The notes under the pieces were generated by a model. The model was given only the letters and a program-made list of their open reading frames with translations. It ran no database searches and was not told the DNA's origin. Shown here piece after piece: positions 6,795 to 15,602 of a stretch of DNA of 64,000 bases (positions are counted from its first letter, which is position 1; each line of letters begins with the position of its first letter). The translations under genes and the position numbers were made by a program. Origin of the DNA: Levilactobacillus acidifarinae DSM 19394 = JCM 15949 (lineage in GTDB: Bacteria; Bacillota; Bacilli; Lactobacillales; Lactobacillaceae); the NCBI RefSeq assembly GCF_001434835.1, contig NZ_AZDV01000026.1, positions 400,073 to 464,072 of the forward strand, in the 5' to 3' direction.

Positions 6795-7643
6795 ATGACT
6801 ACCATGGTCCCCTTGGGTCACCGCCTGACCTACGCTCACGAAGGCCTGATCCTCCCCGTCTACCGGCACGGACCGGCCACGGGCGAAACGGTCATACTCC
6901 TCCACGGCTTCCCTGAAACGGCAGCCAGTTGGAACGCCGTGGTTGCGCGACTCACCGCAGCCGGCTACCAGACCTGGGTCCCCGTCATGCGCGGGTACGC
7001 CCCCACCGCCATTCCGGCGGGCCGGCGCGCGTATACCACGGCTCATTTGGTGGGCGATCTAATCGCCCTCATCACGCAATTTCATTTAACCCGCGTGCAC
7101 GTGGTGGGCCACGACTGGGGCGGCTTTTTAGCGTGGAAACTCGCCCAGCTGGCCCCCGCTAAGCTCCGCTCGTTAACCGTACTTGCCACCCCCCACCCAT
7201 TGGCTTTAGTGTGGGCGTACCGGCATTCGACCCAACTCTTGAGCAGTGCCTACATCGGCGCCTTTCAGGTACCGCGAGTGGGCGACTGGTTGGCTTACCG
7301 GTTATTGCCGCACCAGCTCCGGTCATCGGGGTTAAGCGCGGCCGCCACCGCCGCGCTACTGGCCGCCTTTCCCACTCCCCAGAGTCTGTGCGGCCCCGTG
7401 AACTGGTACCGTGGGATGCTGGTGTCCCACCAACCGGCGGTTCCCGATCCACTGATCCACGTACCGACCACCTACGTTTGGGGCCAACACGATCCGTTCT
7501 TAGGCGCGGCAGCAGCCCGGAAAACCGCCGACTTCGTGACCGCCGACTACCGGTTCGTGGTGCTCAACACCGCTCATTGGTTACCGGAAGAACGGCCAAT
7601 CGCGACTAGTGCGGCCATCCTAGACCGCTTACAGCGGGGCTAA
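6795..7643 (+). CDS. Alpha/beta hydrolase, epoxide-hydrolase/haloalkane-dehalogenase-like
   Basis: A 282-residue cytoplasmic hydrolase. HGFPETAASW (HGxP oxyanion loop) and GHDWGG are the hallmarks of the epoxide hydrolase branch, in which the nucleophile of the elbow is Asp instead of Ser. A C-terminal NTAHWLPEE supplies the catalytic His. A cap region rich in Ala and Leu lies between about 150 and 220. AGAAGG precedes the ATG at a sensible distance. It stands alone between two terminators. Substrate unknown; the Asp nucleophile favours ester-intermediate chemistry on epoxides or halides over simple ester hydrolysis. Confidence 0.82.
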   Translation: MTTMVPLGHRLTYAHEGLILPVYRHGPATGETVILLHGFPETAASWNAVVARLTAAGYQTWVPVMRGYAPTAIPAGRRAYTTAHLVGDLIALITQFHLTRVHVVGHDWGGFLAWKLAQLAPAKLRSLTVLATPHPLALVWAYRHSTQLLSSAYIGAFQVPRVGDWLAYRLLPHQLRSSGLSAAATAALLAAFPTPQSLCGPVNWYRGMLVSHQPAVPDPLIHVPTTYVWGQHDPFLGAAAARKTADFVTADYRFVVLNTAHWLPEERPIATSAAILDRLQRG

Positions 7644-7653
7644 GCCCCAGACT

Positions 7654-7701
7654 AAAAGGGTCACCCGACGACTAGTCATTAGCCGTTAGGGTGACCCTTT
7701 T
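7654..7701. terminator. Bidirectional terminator
   Basis: AAAAGGGTCACCC and GGGTGACCCTTTT arms; it serves the hydrolase on the plus strand and the 85-residue gene on the minus strand. Confidence 0.85.
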
Positions 7702-7736
7702 GAGTTAATCAGCCGTCGCAAGGTTGGCTTAACTCG

Positions 7737-7994
7737 TTAATTGGTGGCCTGGTGGCGAAAGAAGTCTTGAATCTGCGCCAAGAACTGGCGTTCAAACGGG
7801 ACGGTGTAGTGCTGCTCGCGCACGATTTGGCGGGCCGCAGCGTTGGTCGCGACCTCCCCGTACACGAAATCGGCATCGCCTTGCGCGTTACGCGGTCGTT
7901 CGATTCGGGCCACCTGCTGCCCATCCCGGCGGTCGACGGGGACAAAATAATCGGCGCCGGCATGGTTTTCAACCAGGTAAATCATAACTGGCAT
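7737..7994 (-). CDS. Conserved-looking small protein of unknown function
   Basis: An 85-residue protein I do not recognise. It has no signal peptide or membrane helix, is acidic and basic in patches (VPVDRRDGQQVARIERP) and ends in a helix-prone segment (FERQFLAQIQDFFRHQ). It is preceded by GGGAGGAG eight bases before the ATG. A long antisense frame (7752-8084) has no comparable start signals, so I favour the minus strand. Two hairpins lie in its leader, and the terminator at 7654-7701 follows it. An alternative start is the Met at residue 4. Confidence 0.6.
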   Translation of the reverse strand: MPVMIYLVENHAGADYFVPVDRRDGQQVARIERPRNAQGDADFVYGEVATNAAARQIVREQHYTVPFERQFLAQIQDFFRHQATN

Positions 7995-8025
7995 GCTCCC
8001 AGCTCCTCCCTAATTCTTCTGGCCG

Positions 8026-8081
8026 GGTCTCTAGTAGACCATATCTGGCCCCAGGAGGCGACTCTGAAGGGGATGCCAGAT
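8026..8081 (-). other. Two leader hairpins upstream of the 85-residue gene
   Basis: GGTCT and AGACC flank CTAGT (8026-8040). Further upstream, ATCTGG-CCCC pairs with GGGG-(AT)-CCAGAT across 8043-8081. Neither is followed by a T-run, so they look like leader structure or operator and not terminators. Confidence 0.35.
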
Positions 8082-8102
8082 TAGCCACTTTCATAACCAA
8101 CT

Positions 8103-8137
8103 AAAAAACGCCTACCGGTCAAATTCCGGTAGACGCT
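8103..8137 (-). terminator. Terminator of ppaC
   Basis: GCGTCTACCGG and CCGGTAGGCG stem followed by TTTTTT on the minus strand. Confidence 0.9.
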
Positions 8138-8154
8138 ACTTTAGTTACTTAGAT

Positions 8155-9090
8155 TTAGCCTTCGAAAGCGGCGGTCAATGGTGGCACCACTTGCTTCTTC
8201 CGGGAAACGACACCAGGCAAGCTGGCGCGGTTTTGCGCTAATTTAACGTTAAAGGCCTTTTCCACGGCGGCCCGGGTCTCATCGTCACCCACGACGATAA
8301 GTTCGGAGTCACTAGTCAAGACGTTGGTCGCTAAGGCGATGAACAGATCATAACCCTTGTCGGCGTTTTCGGCGGCCATGGCCTTTTCCAAGCCAGCTTG
8401 ACGGTCCAAGACGTCCTTTAAGTCGACCGTGTTGATTTGGTCGATCCGAATGCTCTTGCCGGCCATGTCGAAGGACTTGGCGTCGGCGTCGATCAGTTCT
8501 TGGTCACTCTTAGCGGCCAGGTTGGTGCCGGCCTTAAGCATGGCGATGCCGTAGCTTTGCACGTCGATGTCGGCGATTTCGGCCAATTCACGCACAGCTT
8601 CGCGGTCCACGTCCGTGGTGGTTGGCGACTTCAAGAGTAACGTATCCGAGATGATGGCGGATAACATTAAGCCCGCTAACTTCGCTGGGATTTCGATCTT
8701 AGCTTCGTTGAACATTTCCACTAAGATCGTGCTGCAGCAGCCGACGGGTTCGGCCCGGTAGTATAACGGAGCGGCCGTTTCGAAGTTGCCAATCTTGTGG
8801 TGGTCCACAACGGCGTCGATGGTGACCTGATCCCGGTCAGCGACACTTTGTTGCGCTTCGTTGTGGTCGACCAACATCACGTGGTCGGTTTCGTTAGCCA
8901 CGGTCTTGACCACCCGGGGTGCCGGTTCGTCAAAATGGGCCAACACGTAGTTGGTTTCCATGTTGGGATCGCCTAAAGCGACGGCTTCTGCGTCGATACC
9001 CTTTTGGTTTTGGTAGTACGCAAACGCCTTAGCGGCAACGATGGCATCCGTATCCGGATTTTGGTGACCAAAAATCAATACTTTACTCAT
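8155..9090 (-). CDS. ppaC: Manganese-dependent inorganic pyrophosphatase
   Basis: A 311-residue family II pyrophosphatase (DHH superfamily) that hydrolyses PPi to two phosphates in the cytoplasm, pulling biosynthetic reactions forward. Metal-site motifs are all visible: GHQNPDTD at 8-15, MLVDHNE near 75, and the DHH signature [10 protein letters not shown] near 95. The C-terminal DHHA2 half carries the phosphate-binding [10 protein letters not shown]. The usual length is about 310. It lies only 38 bases after the LysR-type gene on the same strand and shares its transcript; a terminator follows. Confidence 0.97.
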   Translation of the reverse strand: MSKVLIFGHQNPDTDAIVAAKAFAYYQNQKGIDAEAVALGDPNMETNYVLAHFDEPAPRVVKTVANETDHVMLVDHNEAQQSVADRDQVTIDAVVDHHKIGNFETAAPLYYRAEPVGCCSTILVEMFNEAKIEIPAKLAGLMLSAIISDTLLLKSPTTTDVDREAVRELAEIADIDVQSYGIAMLKAGTNLAAKSDQELIDADAKSFDMAGKSIRIDQINTVDLKDVLDRQAGLEKAMAAENADKGYDLFIALATNVLTSDSELIVVGDDETRAAVEKAFNVKLAQNRASLPGVVSRKKQVVPPLTAAFEG

Positions 9091-9128
9091 GGATAAAAAC
9101 TCCTTTAACGAGATAGTTTGAGTGATGC

Positions 9129-10088
9129 TTAGTTGTTACGCAACTGTTTAAGCCGCGAAATGTAGTCGTCGGTATGCAAGTACCGGTCGAACTGCGCCAA
9201 GAAATGGCTGATTCGCGGGATCTCCGCCTTACCCTTGCGGAAGACAAAGGCTAAATCAAAGCGGATATTGGGGTCAAAATGGGCCGTCCAGGTGGTCGGC
9301 AAGGCATCCTGCCCAATCATGAAGGAATTCGGTAACGCCGTGGACGCCTGGGTCTGCATCGAAAAGTGCAGCAGCTGCGTCGGCGTGGTGAAGTTGGCCA
9401 CACTCTTGGGGAAATCGGCCAATTGGTTTTTGTAGGCCTCGTGGAGCGTCTGGTTGAGGTAATACCCCTCCGGATACATGACCCACGCCCCGTTGGTGGT
9501 GTCCTTAAACTTCACCCGGCGTTTCTTGGCCAACTGCTCGTCGTGGTGGATGAACAACAGGTCGTCGGAAATAATCTTCTTGGACTCATAGGGCTTCCAG
9601 TTCTTGATCGAATCGTCTGGCAAATACATGATGGCCAGATCAATGCGGTTATTTTCCAACTGCTCCCAAATTTCCTTACGCGTTAACATGTGAAAAGAAA
9701 TTCGAATGTCCGGGTTGTTCTGGTAGGACAGAATCGCAAAGTCTTCGAACACCGCATCTTCGATCGACGCCAGTAACCCGATGTTGATTTCGCCCTGGGT
9801 CGCGCTGGTGGCTTGTTGAATCTCGTCGGTGGCTTGGTTTAAGATCCCGTAGATCTTATGGGTCGCCGCTAACATGGTATAGCCGGCATCGGACAACCGC
9901 AGTTTCTTCCCGACCGAATAAAAGAGCGGGGCCCCCACCGTGCGCTCCAGCTTCTTAATCTGTTGGGTCAAGGCGGGTTGGGTAATCCCCAAAATCTGTG
10001 CCGCCTGCGTATAATTCATGGTCTCAGCCAACTGTAAAAAATACGTTAAGGTTTTGGAAGAAAAAATACTTTCCTGTTTCGTCTTCAT
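9129..10088 (-). CDS. LysR-family transcriptional regulator
   Basis: A 319-residue regulator: N-terminal winged helix-turn-helix ([20 protein letters not shown], about 20-45, with [12 protein letters not shown] after it), a linker helix, and a periplasmic-binding-like effector domain from about residue 95 ([20 protein letters not shown]). AAGGAG precedes the ATG. It is the first gene of a two-gene transcript with ppaC, behind a good promoter. A perfect 15-base palindrome at the expected transcription start suggests autoregulation. The effector and wider regulon are unknown. Confidence 0.88.
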   Translation of the reverse strand: MKTKQESIFSSKTLTYFLQLAETMNYTQAAQILGITQPALTQQIKKLERTVGAPLFYSVGKKLRLSDAGYTMLAATHKIYGILNQATDEIQQATSATQGEINIGLLASIEDAVFEDFAILSYQNNPDIRISFHMLTRKEIWEQLENNRIDLAIMYLPDDSIKNWKPYESKKIISDDLLFIHHDEQLAKKRRVKFKDTTNGAWVMYPEGYYLNQTLHEAYKNQLADFPKSVANFTTPTQLLHFSMQTQASTALPNSFMIGQDALPTTWTAHFDPNIRFDLAFVFRKGKAEIPRISHFLAQFDRYLHTDDYISRLKQLRNN

Positions 10089-10142
10089 CGCTTTTACTCC
10101 TTACGACTGGGGTGGCGAGCAACCTCGGAGCACTTGCCAGTC

Positions 10143-10157
10143 TAATGGTAACCATTA
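10143..10157. promoter_or_regulatory. Perfect palindrome at the LysR-ppaC transcription start
   Basis: TAATGGTAACCATTA is fully symmetric and sits at or just after the expected start site of the promoter at 10164-10192. It has T and A at the outer positions as LysR boxes do, though the core is one to two bases wider than T-N11-A. Candidate operator. Confidence 0.5.
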
Positions 10158-10163
10158 ATCTTA

Positions 10164-10192
10164 ATGATAGCCTGGTTCCCGTGAAAGCGCAA
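10164..10192 (-). promoter_or_regulatory. SigA-type promoter of LysR gene and ppaC
   Basis: -35 TTGCGC (10187-10192) and -10 TATCAT (10164-10169) with a 17-base spacer on the minus strand, about 75 bases before the start codon. Confidence 0.7.
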
Positions 10193-10224
10193 ATAATTCT
10201 GCTTATAAATCCATTTATTATGAC

Positions 10225-12675
10225 TTAATTCAGGACCAATTCCGTAGGCTTCAGGCGCAATTGCACCGGCGTCCCTTCGACGTCCGTATCGACCACGAAC
10301 GATCCGTTGGAGTACCGCCCACTTAGGGGATGCTCAGTTGGAAGGACGTCGTGGGTCCGCTCGCGGCTGGTGATGATCTCTAAGGCCGGGTTATTGCTAG
10401 GAATTACCAAGAAGTCCACGACGCGGTGCGGTTCGCGTTTCAATTCGTGCAAGATGAGCACGCCGCGCCGGGCCCGACTGGTGACGGACAGTTCCTTCAT
10501 CGCGAGGCGCTTGAAGGCGCCCCGTTGAGTGATCAAGGCAATGGTATCGCGATCGGTGACCAGGGCCAGGTTGACCACTTCATCGTCGTCACGTAAGTCC
10601 ATAGCCCGCACCCCGGTAGTCCGGGCCCCGTTGACCGAGACCTCATCAATGGCGTAGCGCAGGGCGTAACCGTTCTTAGAAACCAGCAAGACGCCCCGTT
10701 CGTCGTCAGGATTATCCAGGTAGTTGACCGCAACGACCCGCGCGTCGGGATGCTTGAGCTTCTCGTAAACGGCGGCCCGTTTCTTATAGGTTCGGCCCGG
10801 CGTTAACGTTTCAAAGGCAGTTTGTTTGATGTACCCGTCGCTAGTGGCAATCAAGAAGTGCCCCGGTTCCTTCAGACTCTTAAAGGCAAAGGTCGCCACG
10901 ATTTCCTCGTCGGGGGCCAATCCAATGGCCTGACTGATGTGTTCGCCAGTTTCTTTCCATTTTACGTCGGCAATCTCGTGGACCGGCCGGTAGATCAGAT
11001 TGCCCTTATTGGTGAACATCATCAGGTGCGCTAAGGTGCTGAGCTTCTCCATGAAAATCGGATAATCCTCATCCTTCAAACCGTTTTCGGCCGCATCCGA
11101 AGCCGTATACGACCGAATGCTCGAACGCTTCAGGTAACCGTCGTGACTGACCATCACCACGACCTCTTCGTCGGCGACCGTGACTTCCGTCTTGATCTTT
11201 AGGTCTTCGATTTGGTCTTCGATGCTGGTCCGGCGAGGGTTCCGGTAGGCCTTAGCTACGGCCTTAAGTTCCTTACGCAGCACGGCATTTAAGGCTTTAG
11301 GATCGGCCAAAATCTTGTGATCGGTTTCAATTGCGGCGGCCAATTTAGCGGCCTCGGCTTCTAACTGGGTCACGTCGGTGTTGGTCAAGCGGTACAGCTG
11401 TAAAGCCACGATGGCGTCGGCCTGCTTTTCGGTAAAGTCGTAGGCCGCCACCAGGTTATCGCGCGCGTCCTTCCGGTTCTTCGACGCCCGAATGGTCTTG
11501 ATGACCTGATCTAAAATCGACAAGGCTTTGATCAGCCCACTAACGATCTGCTGACGATCTAACGCCTTTTGCAGGTCGTACTTGGTCCGCCGGGTGATCA
11601 CGTGTTGTTGGTGTTCCAGGTAGGCGGACAGAATGGTCTTTAACCCGACGTGTTCGGGCCGTTGGTGGTTAATGGCCACCATGTTGAAGTTGTAGGTCAC
11701 CTGCAACTCGGTATTCTTAAACAGGTAGTTTAAGATGCCCTGGGCGTCGGCGTCACGTTTGAGTTCAATGGCGATCCGTAACCCATCGCGGTCGGTTTCG
11801 TCGCGCACTTCGGCCAAGCCTTCGACCTTTTTCCCCAGTCGGATTTCGTCAATTTTCTTGACCAGTTGGGCCTTGTTGACCTCGTAGGGAATTTCGGTCA
11901 CGGTAATCTGACTCTTGTTGCCCCGTAACGGTTCGATGGCCGTCTTGGAGCGGACCACGATGCGGCCACGACCGGTCTCGTAAGCCTTGACGATGCCGTC
12001 TTTTCCTTGGATGATCCCCCCGGTCGGAAAGTCGGGGCCCTGAACGAATTCCATCAAATCGGCCAAGGTGGCCTTCGGGTGACTCAACAGGTAAACGCAC
12101 GCGTCGATGGTTTCGCCCAAGTTGTGCGGCGGAATCTCCGTGGCGTAACCAGCCGAGATCCCGGTCGACCCGTTGACCAGTAAGTTCGGGAACCGGGCCG
12201 GTAAAACGGTCGGTTCGTATTCCGTGTCGTCGAAGTTGAGGACCATGTCGACGGTATCCTTATCGATATCACGTAACATTTCACCCGACAATTTACTGAG
12301 CCGGGCTTCGGTGTACCGCATCGCGGCCGCCGGGTCCCCGTCCATCGACCCGTTATTCCCGTGCATCTCGACTAACGGTTCGCGGACCTTCCAGTCCTGA
12401 CTCATCCGGGTCAAGGCCTCGTAGATCGAGCTGTCCCCGTGGGGGTGAAAGTTCCCCATGACGTTGCCGACCGACTTGGCCGACTTACGAAATCCTTTAT
12501 CGTAGGTGTTGCCATCCTTGTTCATGGCAAACAAGATACGACGCTGAACGGGCTTTAACCCGTCGCGAATATCCGGTAAAGCCCGCTCTTGGATGATGGA
12601 TTTGGAGTAGCGGCCGAAGCGGTCACCCATGACCTCTTCCAACGTTAGTTCTTGAATCTTTTGTCCTTCACTCAC
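10225..12675 (-). CDS. parC: DNA topoisomerase IV subunit A
   Basis: An 816-residue type IIA topoisomerase breakage-reunion subunit; with ParE it decatenates daughter chromosomes. The active-site tyrosine is Tyr121 (AAAMRYTEARLS). The quinolone-resistance region HPHGDSSIYEA has Ser82 and Glu86, the susceptible-type residues by comparison with S. aureus GrlA Ser80 and Glu84. The C-terminal half has beta-pinwheel repeats (SHDGYLKRSSIRSY, TSDGYIKQTAF, SKNGYALRYAI, TQRGAFKRLAM). The size and lack of a full GQRG box favour ParC over GyrA. parE ends 20 bases upstream and the two share one transcript. No clear terminator follows before the LysR promoter. Confidence 0.96.
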   Translation of the reverse strand: MSEGQKIQELTLEEVMGDRFGRYSKSIIQERALPDIRDGLKPVQRRILFAMNKDGNTYDKGFRKSAKSVGNVMGNFHPHGDSSIYEALTRMSQDWKVREPLVEMHGNNGSMDGDPAAAMRYTEARLSKLSGEMLRDIDKDTVDMVLNFDDTEYEPTVLPARFPNLLVNGSTGISAGYATEIPPHNLGETIDACVYLLSHPKATLADLMEFVQGPDFPTGGIIQGKDGIVKAYETGRGRIVVRSKTAIEPLRGNKSQITVTEIPYEVNKAQLVKKIDEIRLGKKVEGLAEVRDETDRDGLRIAIELKRDADAQGILNYLFKNTELQVTYNFNMVAINHQRPEHVGLKTILSAYLEHQQHVITRRTKYDLQKALDRQQIVSGLIKALSILDQVIKTIRASKNRKDARDNLVAAYDFTEKQADAIVALQLYRLTNTDVTQLEAEAAKLAAAIETDHKILADPKALNAVLRKELKAVAKAYRNPRRTSIEDQIEDLKIKTEVTVADEEVVVMVSHDGYLKRSSIRSYTASDAAENGLKDEDYPIFMEKLSTLAHLMMFTNKGNLIYRPVHEIADVKWKETGEHISQAIGLAPDEEIVATFAFKSLKEPGHFLIATSDGYIKQTAFETLTPGRTYKKRAAVYEKLKHPDARVVAVNYLDNPDDERGVLLVSKNGYALRYAIDEVSVNGARTTGVRAMDLRDDDEVVNLALVTDRDTIALITQRGAFKRLAMKELSVTSRARRGVLILHELKREPHRVVDFLVIPSNNPALEIITSRERTHDVLPTEHPLSGRYSNGSFVVDTDVEGTPVQLRLKPTELVLN

Positions 12676-12695
12676 GACTGATTGCTCCTTTCCCC

Positions 12696-14666
12696 TTAGG
12701 CTTGGTCCTTAGAATCGGCGCCCGTTAAGAAATCCTGGTCGTCGTCTTCCAAGGTAAACTGGACGTTATTTTCGATCCATTTCCGGCGTGGTTCCACCTT
12801 GTCGCCCATTAACGTCGTGACCCGCCGTTCGGCTAAGGCCGCGTCGTCGATCTGTACGCGAATCAAGGTCCGGTTGTCGGGATCCATGGTAGTTTCCCAG
12901 AGCTGTTCGGCGTCCATTTCCCCGAGTCCCTTGAACCGTTGGAGGTGATAGCCGTGGTTGGCGATCTTCTTGGTCTTGGCGACCAATTCGTCGTTGGTCC
13001 AGGCATAATCGATGGTGGCCTTTTTCCCGGTCCGTTGAATCCGGTACAGTGGTGGCAAGGCGATGTAGACCCGTCCCGCGTCGATCATTGGGCGCATGTA
13101 CTTGTAAAAGAAGGTGAGTAACAAGATTTGAATGTGGGCCCCGTCGTCATCGGCATCGGTCATGATAATGATCTTGTCGTAGTTGGCGGAATCGATATCG
13201 AAGTCCGCACCCACGCCAGCGCCAATGGTGTAAATCATGGTACTGATTTCTTCGTTTTTCATGATGTCCGGTAGCTTGGCCTTTTCGGTGTTTAAGACCT
13301 TCCCCCGTAAGGGCAAGATGGCCTGAAACTTCCGGTTACGGCCCTGCTTGGCCGACCCACCGGCGGAATCCCCTTCGACTAAGAACAGTTCGTTCTTGGC
13401 CGCGTTCTTGGATTGAGCGGGGGTCAATTTTCCGGATAGGAGCCGTTCGTGACGCTTATGCTTCTTGCCGTTACGACTTTCGTCACGAGCCTTACGCGCG
13501 GCTTCTCGGGCCTGCCGGGCCTGCGTGGCCTTGCGGATCAACATTTTTCCGAAGTCCCCGTTTTCCATCAAGAAATAGGTCAACTGTTCGGCCACGACCC
13601 CGTCCACGACGGTCCGGGCTTCCGGTGTGCCCAACTTTTCCTTGGTCTGACCTTCAAATTGTAAGAGGTTTTCGGGGACTCGCAGTGAGATCACGGCGGA
13701 CAGACCTTCCCGCAAGTCGGAACCTTCTAAGTTCTTATCGCGGTCCTTTAAGATGCCCACCTTGCGCGCGTATTCGTTAAAGGCCTTGGTCCATCCGCTG
13801 CGCATCCCCGCCTCGTGGGTCCCACCGTCCTTGGTCCGAACGTTGTTGACGAACGACAGGAGGTTTTCGGTGTAACCGTCGTTGTATTGGGCGGCTACTT
13901 CGACTTCGATGCCGTCCTTTTTACCGTCGAAATACAGGATGTCGCCCAGCGTATCTTTGTCTTCGTTGAGGTAACCGACAAACTCCTTGATCCCGTCTTC
14001 GAAGTGGTAAGCTTCTTCCCGTTCTTGCCCGGCCCGTTCGTCGGTTAAGGTGATTTTGACGCCCTTTAACAGGAAGGCCGATTCACGCAACCGTTCCGCC
14101 AGGGTCCCAAAGTTATAGACGGTGGTAGTAAAGATCTTACTATCGGGTTTAAACGTCAGCGTGGTCCCGTTATGGGCCCGTGTGTTACCTAATTTGTTTA
14201 ACGTGCCTTGGGGGTGACCACCATCGGCAAATTTTTCTTGGTAGCGGACGCCGTCACGCACGATGGTGACCGTTAAGGCACTCGACAGGGCGTTGACTAC
14301 GGAAGCCCCGACCCCGTGCAGGCCGCCGGAGGTCTTATAGCCCCCCTGGCCGAACTTCCCCCCCGCGTGGAGGACCGTTAAAATGACCTCGGGCGTGGGA
14401 ATTCCGGAGGCGTGCATCCCCACGGGCATCCCCCGACCATGATCCACGACCGTGATACTGTTGTCGGCATGGATAGTCACGTTGATTTCTTTCCCGTAAC
14501 CGGCCAAGGCTTCATCCACGGCGTTATCGACAATTTCGTAGACCAAGTGGTGCAGGCCCCGACTGTCGGTTGAACCGATGTACATACCCGGACGTTTACG
14601 AACAGCTTCCAATCCCTCCAAGACTTGAATGGAGGAGTCGTCATATTTTGGTTTTGCTTTCGCCAT
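12696..14666 (-). CDS. parE: DNA topoisomerase IV subunit B
   Basis: A 656-residue ATPase subunit. It has the GHKL ATP-binding motifs (VDNAVDEALAG, DHGRGMPVG, GGLHGVGASVVNAL), a transducer domain, and the TOPRIM metal site (LVEGDSAGGSAKQG and MTDADDDGAHI). RKRPGMYIGSTD near the N-terminus is typical. I place the start at 14666 behind AAGGGAG; the frame is open a further 86 codons upstream but that part overlaps the promoter and reads unlike the family. It is the first gene of parE-parC, with a promoter overlapped by a LexA-like box, so moderate DNA-damage control is likely. Confidence 0.96.
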   Translation of the reverse strand: MAKAKPKYDDSSIQVLEGLEAVRKRPGMYIGSTDSRGLHHLVYEIVDNAVDEALAGYGKEINVTIHADNSITVVDHGRGMPVGMHASGIPTPEVILTVLHAGGKFGQGGYKTSGGLHGVGASVVNALSSALTVTIVRDGVRYQEKFADGGHPQGTLNKLGNTRAHNGTTLTFKPDSKIFTTTVYNFGTLAERLRESAFLLKGVKITLTDERAGQEREEAYHFEDGIKEFVGYLNEDKDTLGDILYFDGKKDGIEVEVAAQYNDGYTENLLSFVNNVRTKDGGTHEAGMRSGWTKAFNEYARKVGILKDRDKNLEGSDLREGLSAVISLRVPENLLQFEGQTKEKLGTPEARTVVDGVVAEQLTYFLMENGDFGKMLIRKATQARQAREAARKARDESRNGKKHKRHERLLSGKLTPAQSKNAAKNELFLVEGDSAGGSAKQGRNRKFQAILPLRGKVLNTEKAKLPDIMKNEEISTMIYTIGAGVGADFDIDSANYDKIIIMTDADDDGAHIQILLLTFFYKYMRPMIDAGRVYIALPPLYRIQRTGKKATIDYAWTNDELVAKTKKIANHGYHLQRFKGLGEMDAEQLWETTMDPDNRTLIRVQIDDAALAERRVTTLMGDKVEPRRKWIENNVQFTLEDDDQDFLTGADSKDQA

Positions 14667-14712
14667 ACGTAAATCTCCCTTTCGTTTCCAAACTCTTTTT
14701 GAGCGTACTCCC

Positions 14713-14741
14713 AGTTTACCGCAATGCGAACGTATGTTCAA
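14713..14741 (-). promoter_or_regulatory. Promoter of parE-parC
   Basis: -35 TTGAAC (14736-14741) and -10 TAAACT (14713-14718), spacer exactly 17 bases, about 40 bases upstream of the parE start. Its -35 and upstream spacer overlap the LexA-like box. Confidence 0.7.
14727..14740. promoter_or_regulatory. LexA (SOS) box over the parE-parC promoter
   Basis: CGAACGTATGTTCA matches the Gram-positive LexA/DinR consensus CGAACRNRYGTTYC at 13 of 14 positions. It covers part of the -35 and spacer, a classic repressor position. Confidence 0.7.
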
Positions 14742-14829
14742 CTGAAGGGACCAAAGCCCCGCCGGGAGTAGCCATAACCACATTATCATACCACAGCGAC
14801 CGCGAAACTGCCTAGCAACTCTTAGATTA

Positions 14830-14858
14830 TTGGCGTTCCGGGTAAAACATGCTAAAAT
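14830..14858 (+). promoter_or_regulatory. Promoter of plsY
   Basis: -35 TTGGCG (14830-14835), 17-base spacer, and extended -10 TGCTAAAAT (14850-14858) on the plus strand. Confidence 0.6.
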
Positions 14859-14925
14859 ATAAAACAGCTTAATCGGTGACGCGACGAAATGCCCGTCACC
14901 ACGCATAAGAGCGGAGGAATGCATT

Positions 14926-15552
14926 GTGAAACTCGTCAGCTTACTGGTACTCGCCTATCTGTTGGGGGCCATTCCCAACGGGGTATGGGTTGGTAAGGCT
15001 TTCTTTAAAACTGATATTCGTCAAGCCGGTTCCGGCAATATTGGGACCACCAATACCTACCGGGTGTTGGGGCCCTACGCCGGCACCGCCGTCATGGTTC
15101 TCGACATCGCTAAGGGGACCATCGCGACGCTACTGCCCACCTGGGGCCACGTCACCACCTTTCTGGGGACGGCCACCCCACTGCTTTTCGGCCTGTTTGC
15201 CATCCTGGGCCACACCGTTTCGATCTTCGACCACTTCAAGGGGGGCAAGGCCGTGGCAACTTCGGCGGGGATGCTTCTCGCGTACAACCCGCTGATGTTT
15301 GTTATCGCCGCGGGTCTCTGGGTCAGTCTGATTTACTGGACCAGCATGGTCAGCCTGGCCAGCATGATCGCCTTTAGTTTAATTACCTTGATTTCGCTAT
15401 TTTTCCACGATATTTATCTAACGGGCATCGCGGTGATTTTGACCCTCTTTGTCTTCTACCGGCACCGCAGTAACATTCAGCGCATCCGGCAAGGCACCGA
15501 GTCGATGGTTCCGTTCGGTCGCGGCTACCAGCGCCGGCAAAAGAAGCCCTAA
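14926..15552 (+). CDS. plsY: Acyl-phosphate:glycerol-3-phosphate acyltransferase
   Basis: A 208-residue polytopic membrane enzyme that transfers an acyl group from acyl-phosphate to sn-glycerol-3-phosphate, the first acylation in phospholipid synthesis. About five hydrophobic segments are visible, with the three family motifs on connecting loops: GAIPNGVWVGK, GSGNIGTTNTYRVLG, and FKGGKAVATSAG. The C-terminus is basic and cytoplasmic. The GTG start lies seven bases after GCGGAGG. It is divergent from parE and convergent with the epimerase-like gene, so a single-gene transcript. Confidence 0.95.
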   Translation: MKLVSLLVLAYLLGAIPNGVWVGKAFFKTDIRQAGSGNIGTTNTYRVLGPYAGTAVMVLDIAKGTIATLLPTWGHVTTFLGTATPLLFGLFAILGHTVSIFDHFKGGKAVATSAGMLLAYNPLMFVIAAGLWVSLIYWTSMVSLASMIAFSLITLISLFFHDIYLTGIAVILTLFVFYRHRSNIQRIRQGTESMVPFGRGYQRRQKKP

Positions 15553-15566
15553 GGTCCGATACGACC

Positions 15567-15598
15567 AAAAAACGTCACCCCCGCGGGTGGCGTTTTTT
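15567..15598. terminator. Bidirectional terminator
   Basis: AAAAAACGTCACCC and GGGTGGCGTTTTTT arms between convergent plsY and the epimerase-like gene. Confidence 0.9.
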
Positions 15599-15602
15599 CG
15601 TT

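Noticed and set aside
7752-8084. 110-codon frame antisense to the small 85-residue gene
   Set aside because: The opposite strand has the stronger ribosome-binding site and a terminator directly after its stop.
14667-14924. 86-codon N-terminal extension of parE
   Set aside because: It overlaps the promoter and LexA box, has no ribosome-binding site, and the family begins at the ATG at 14666.
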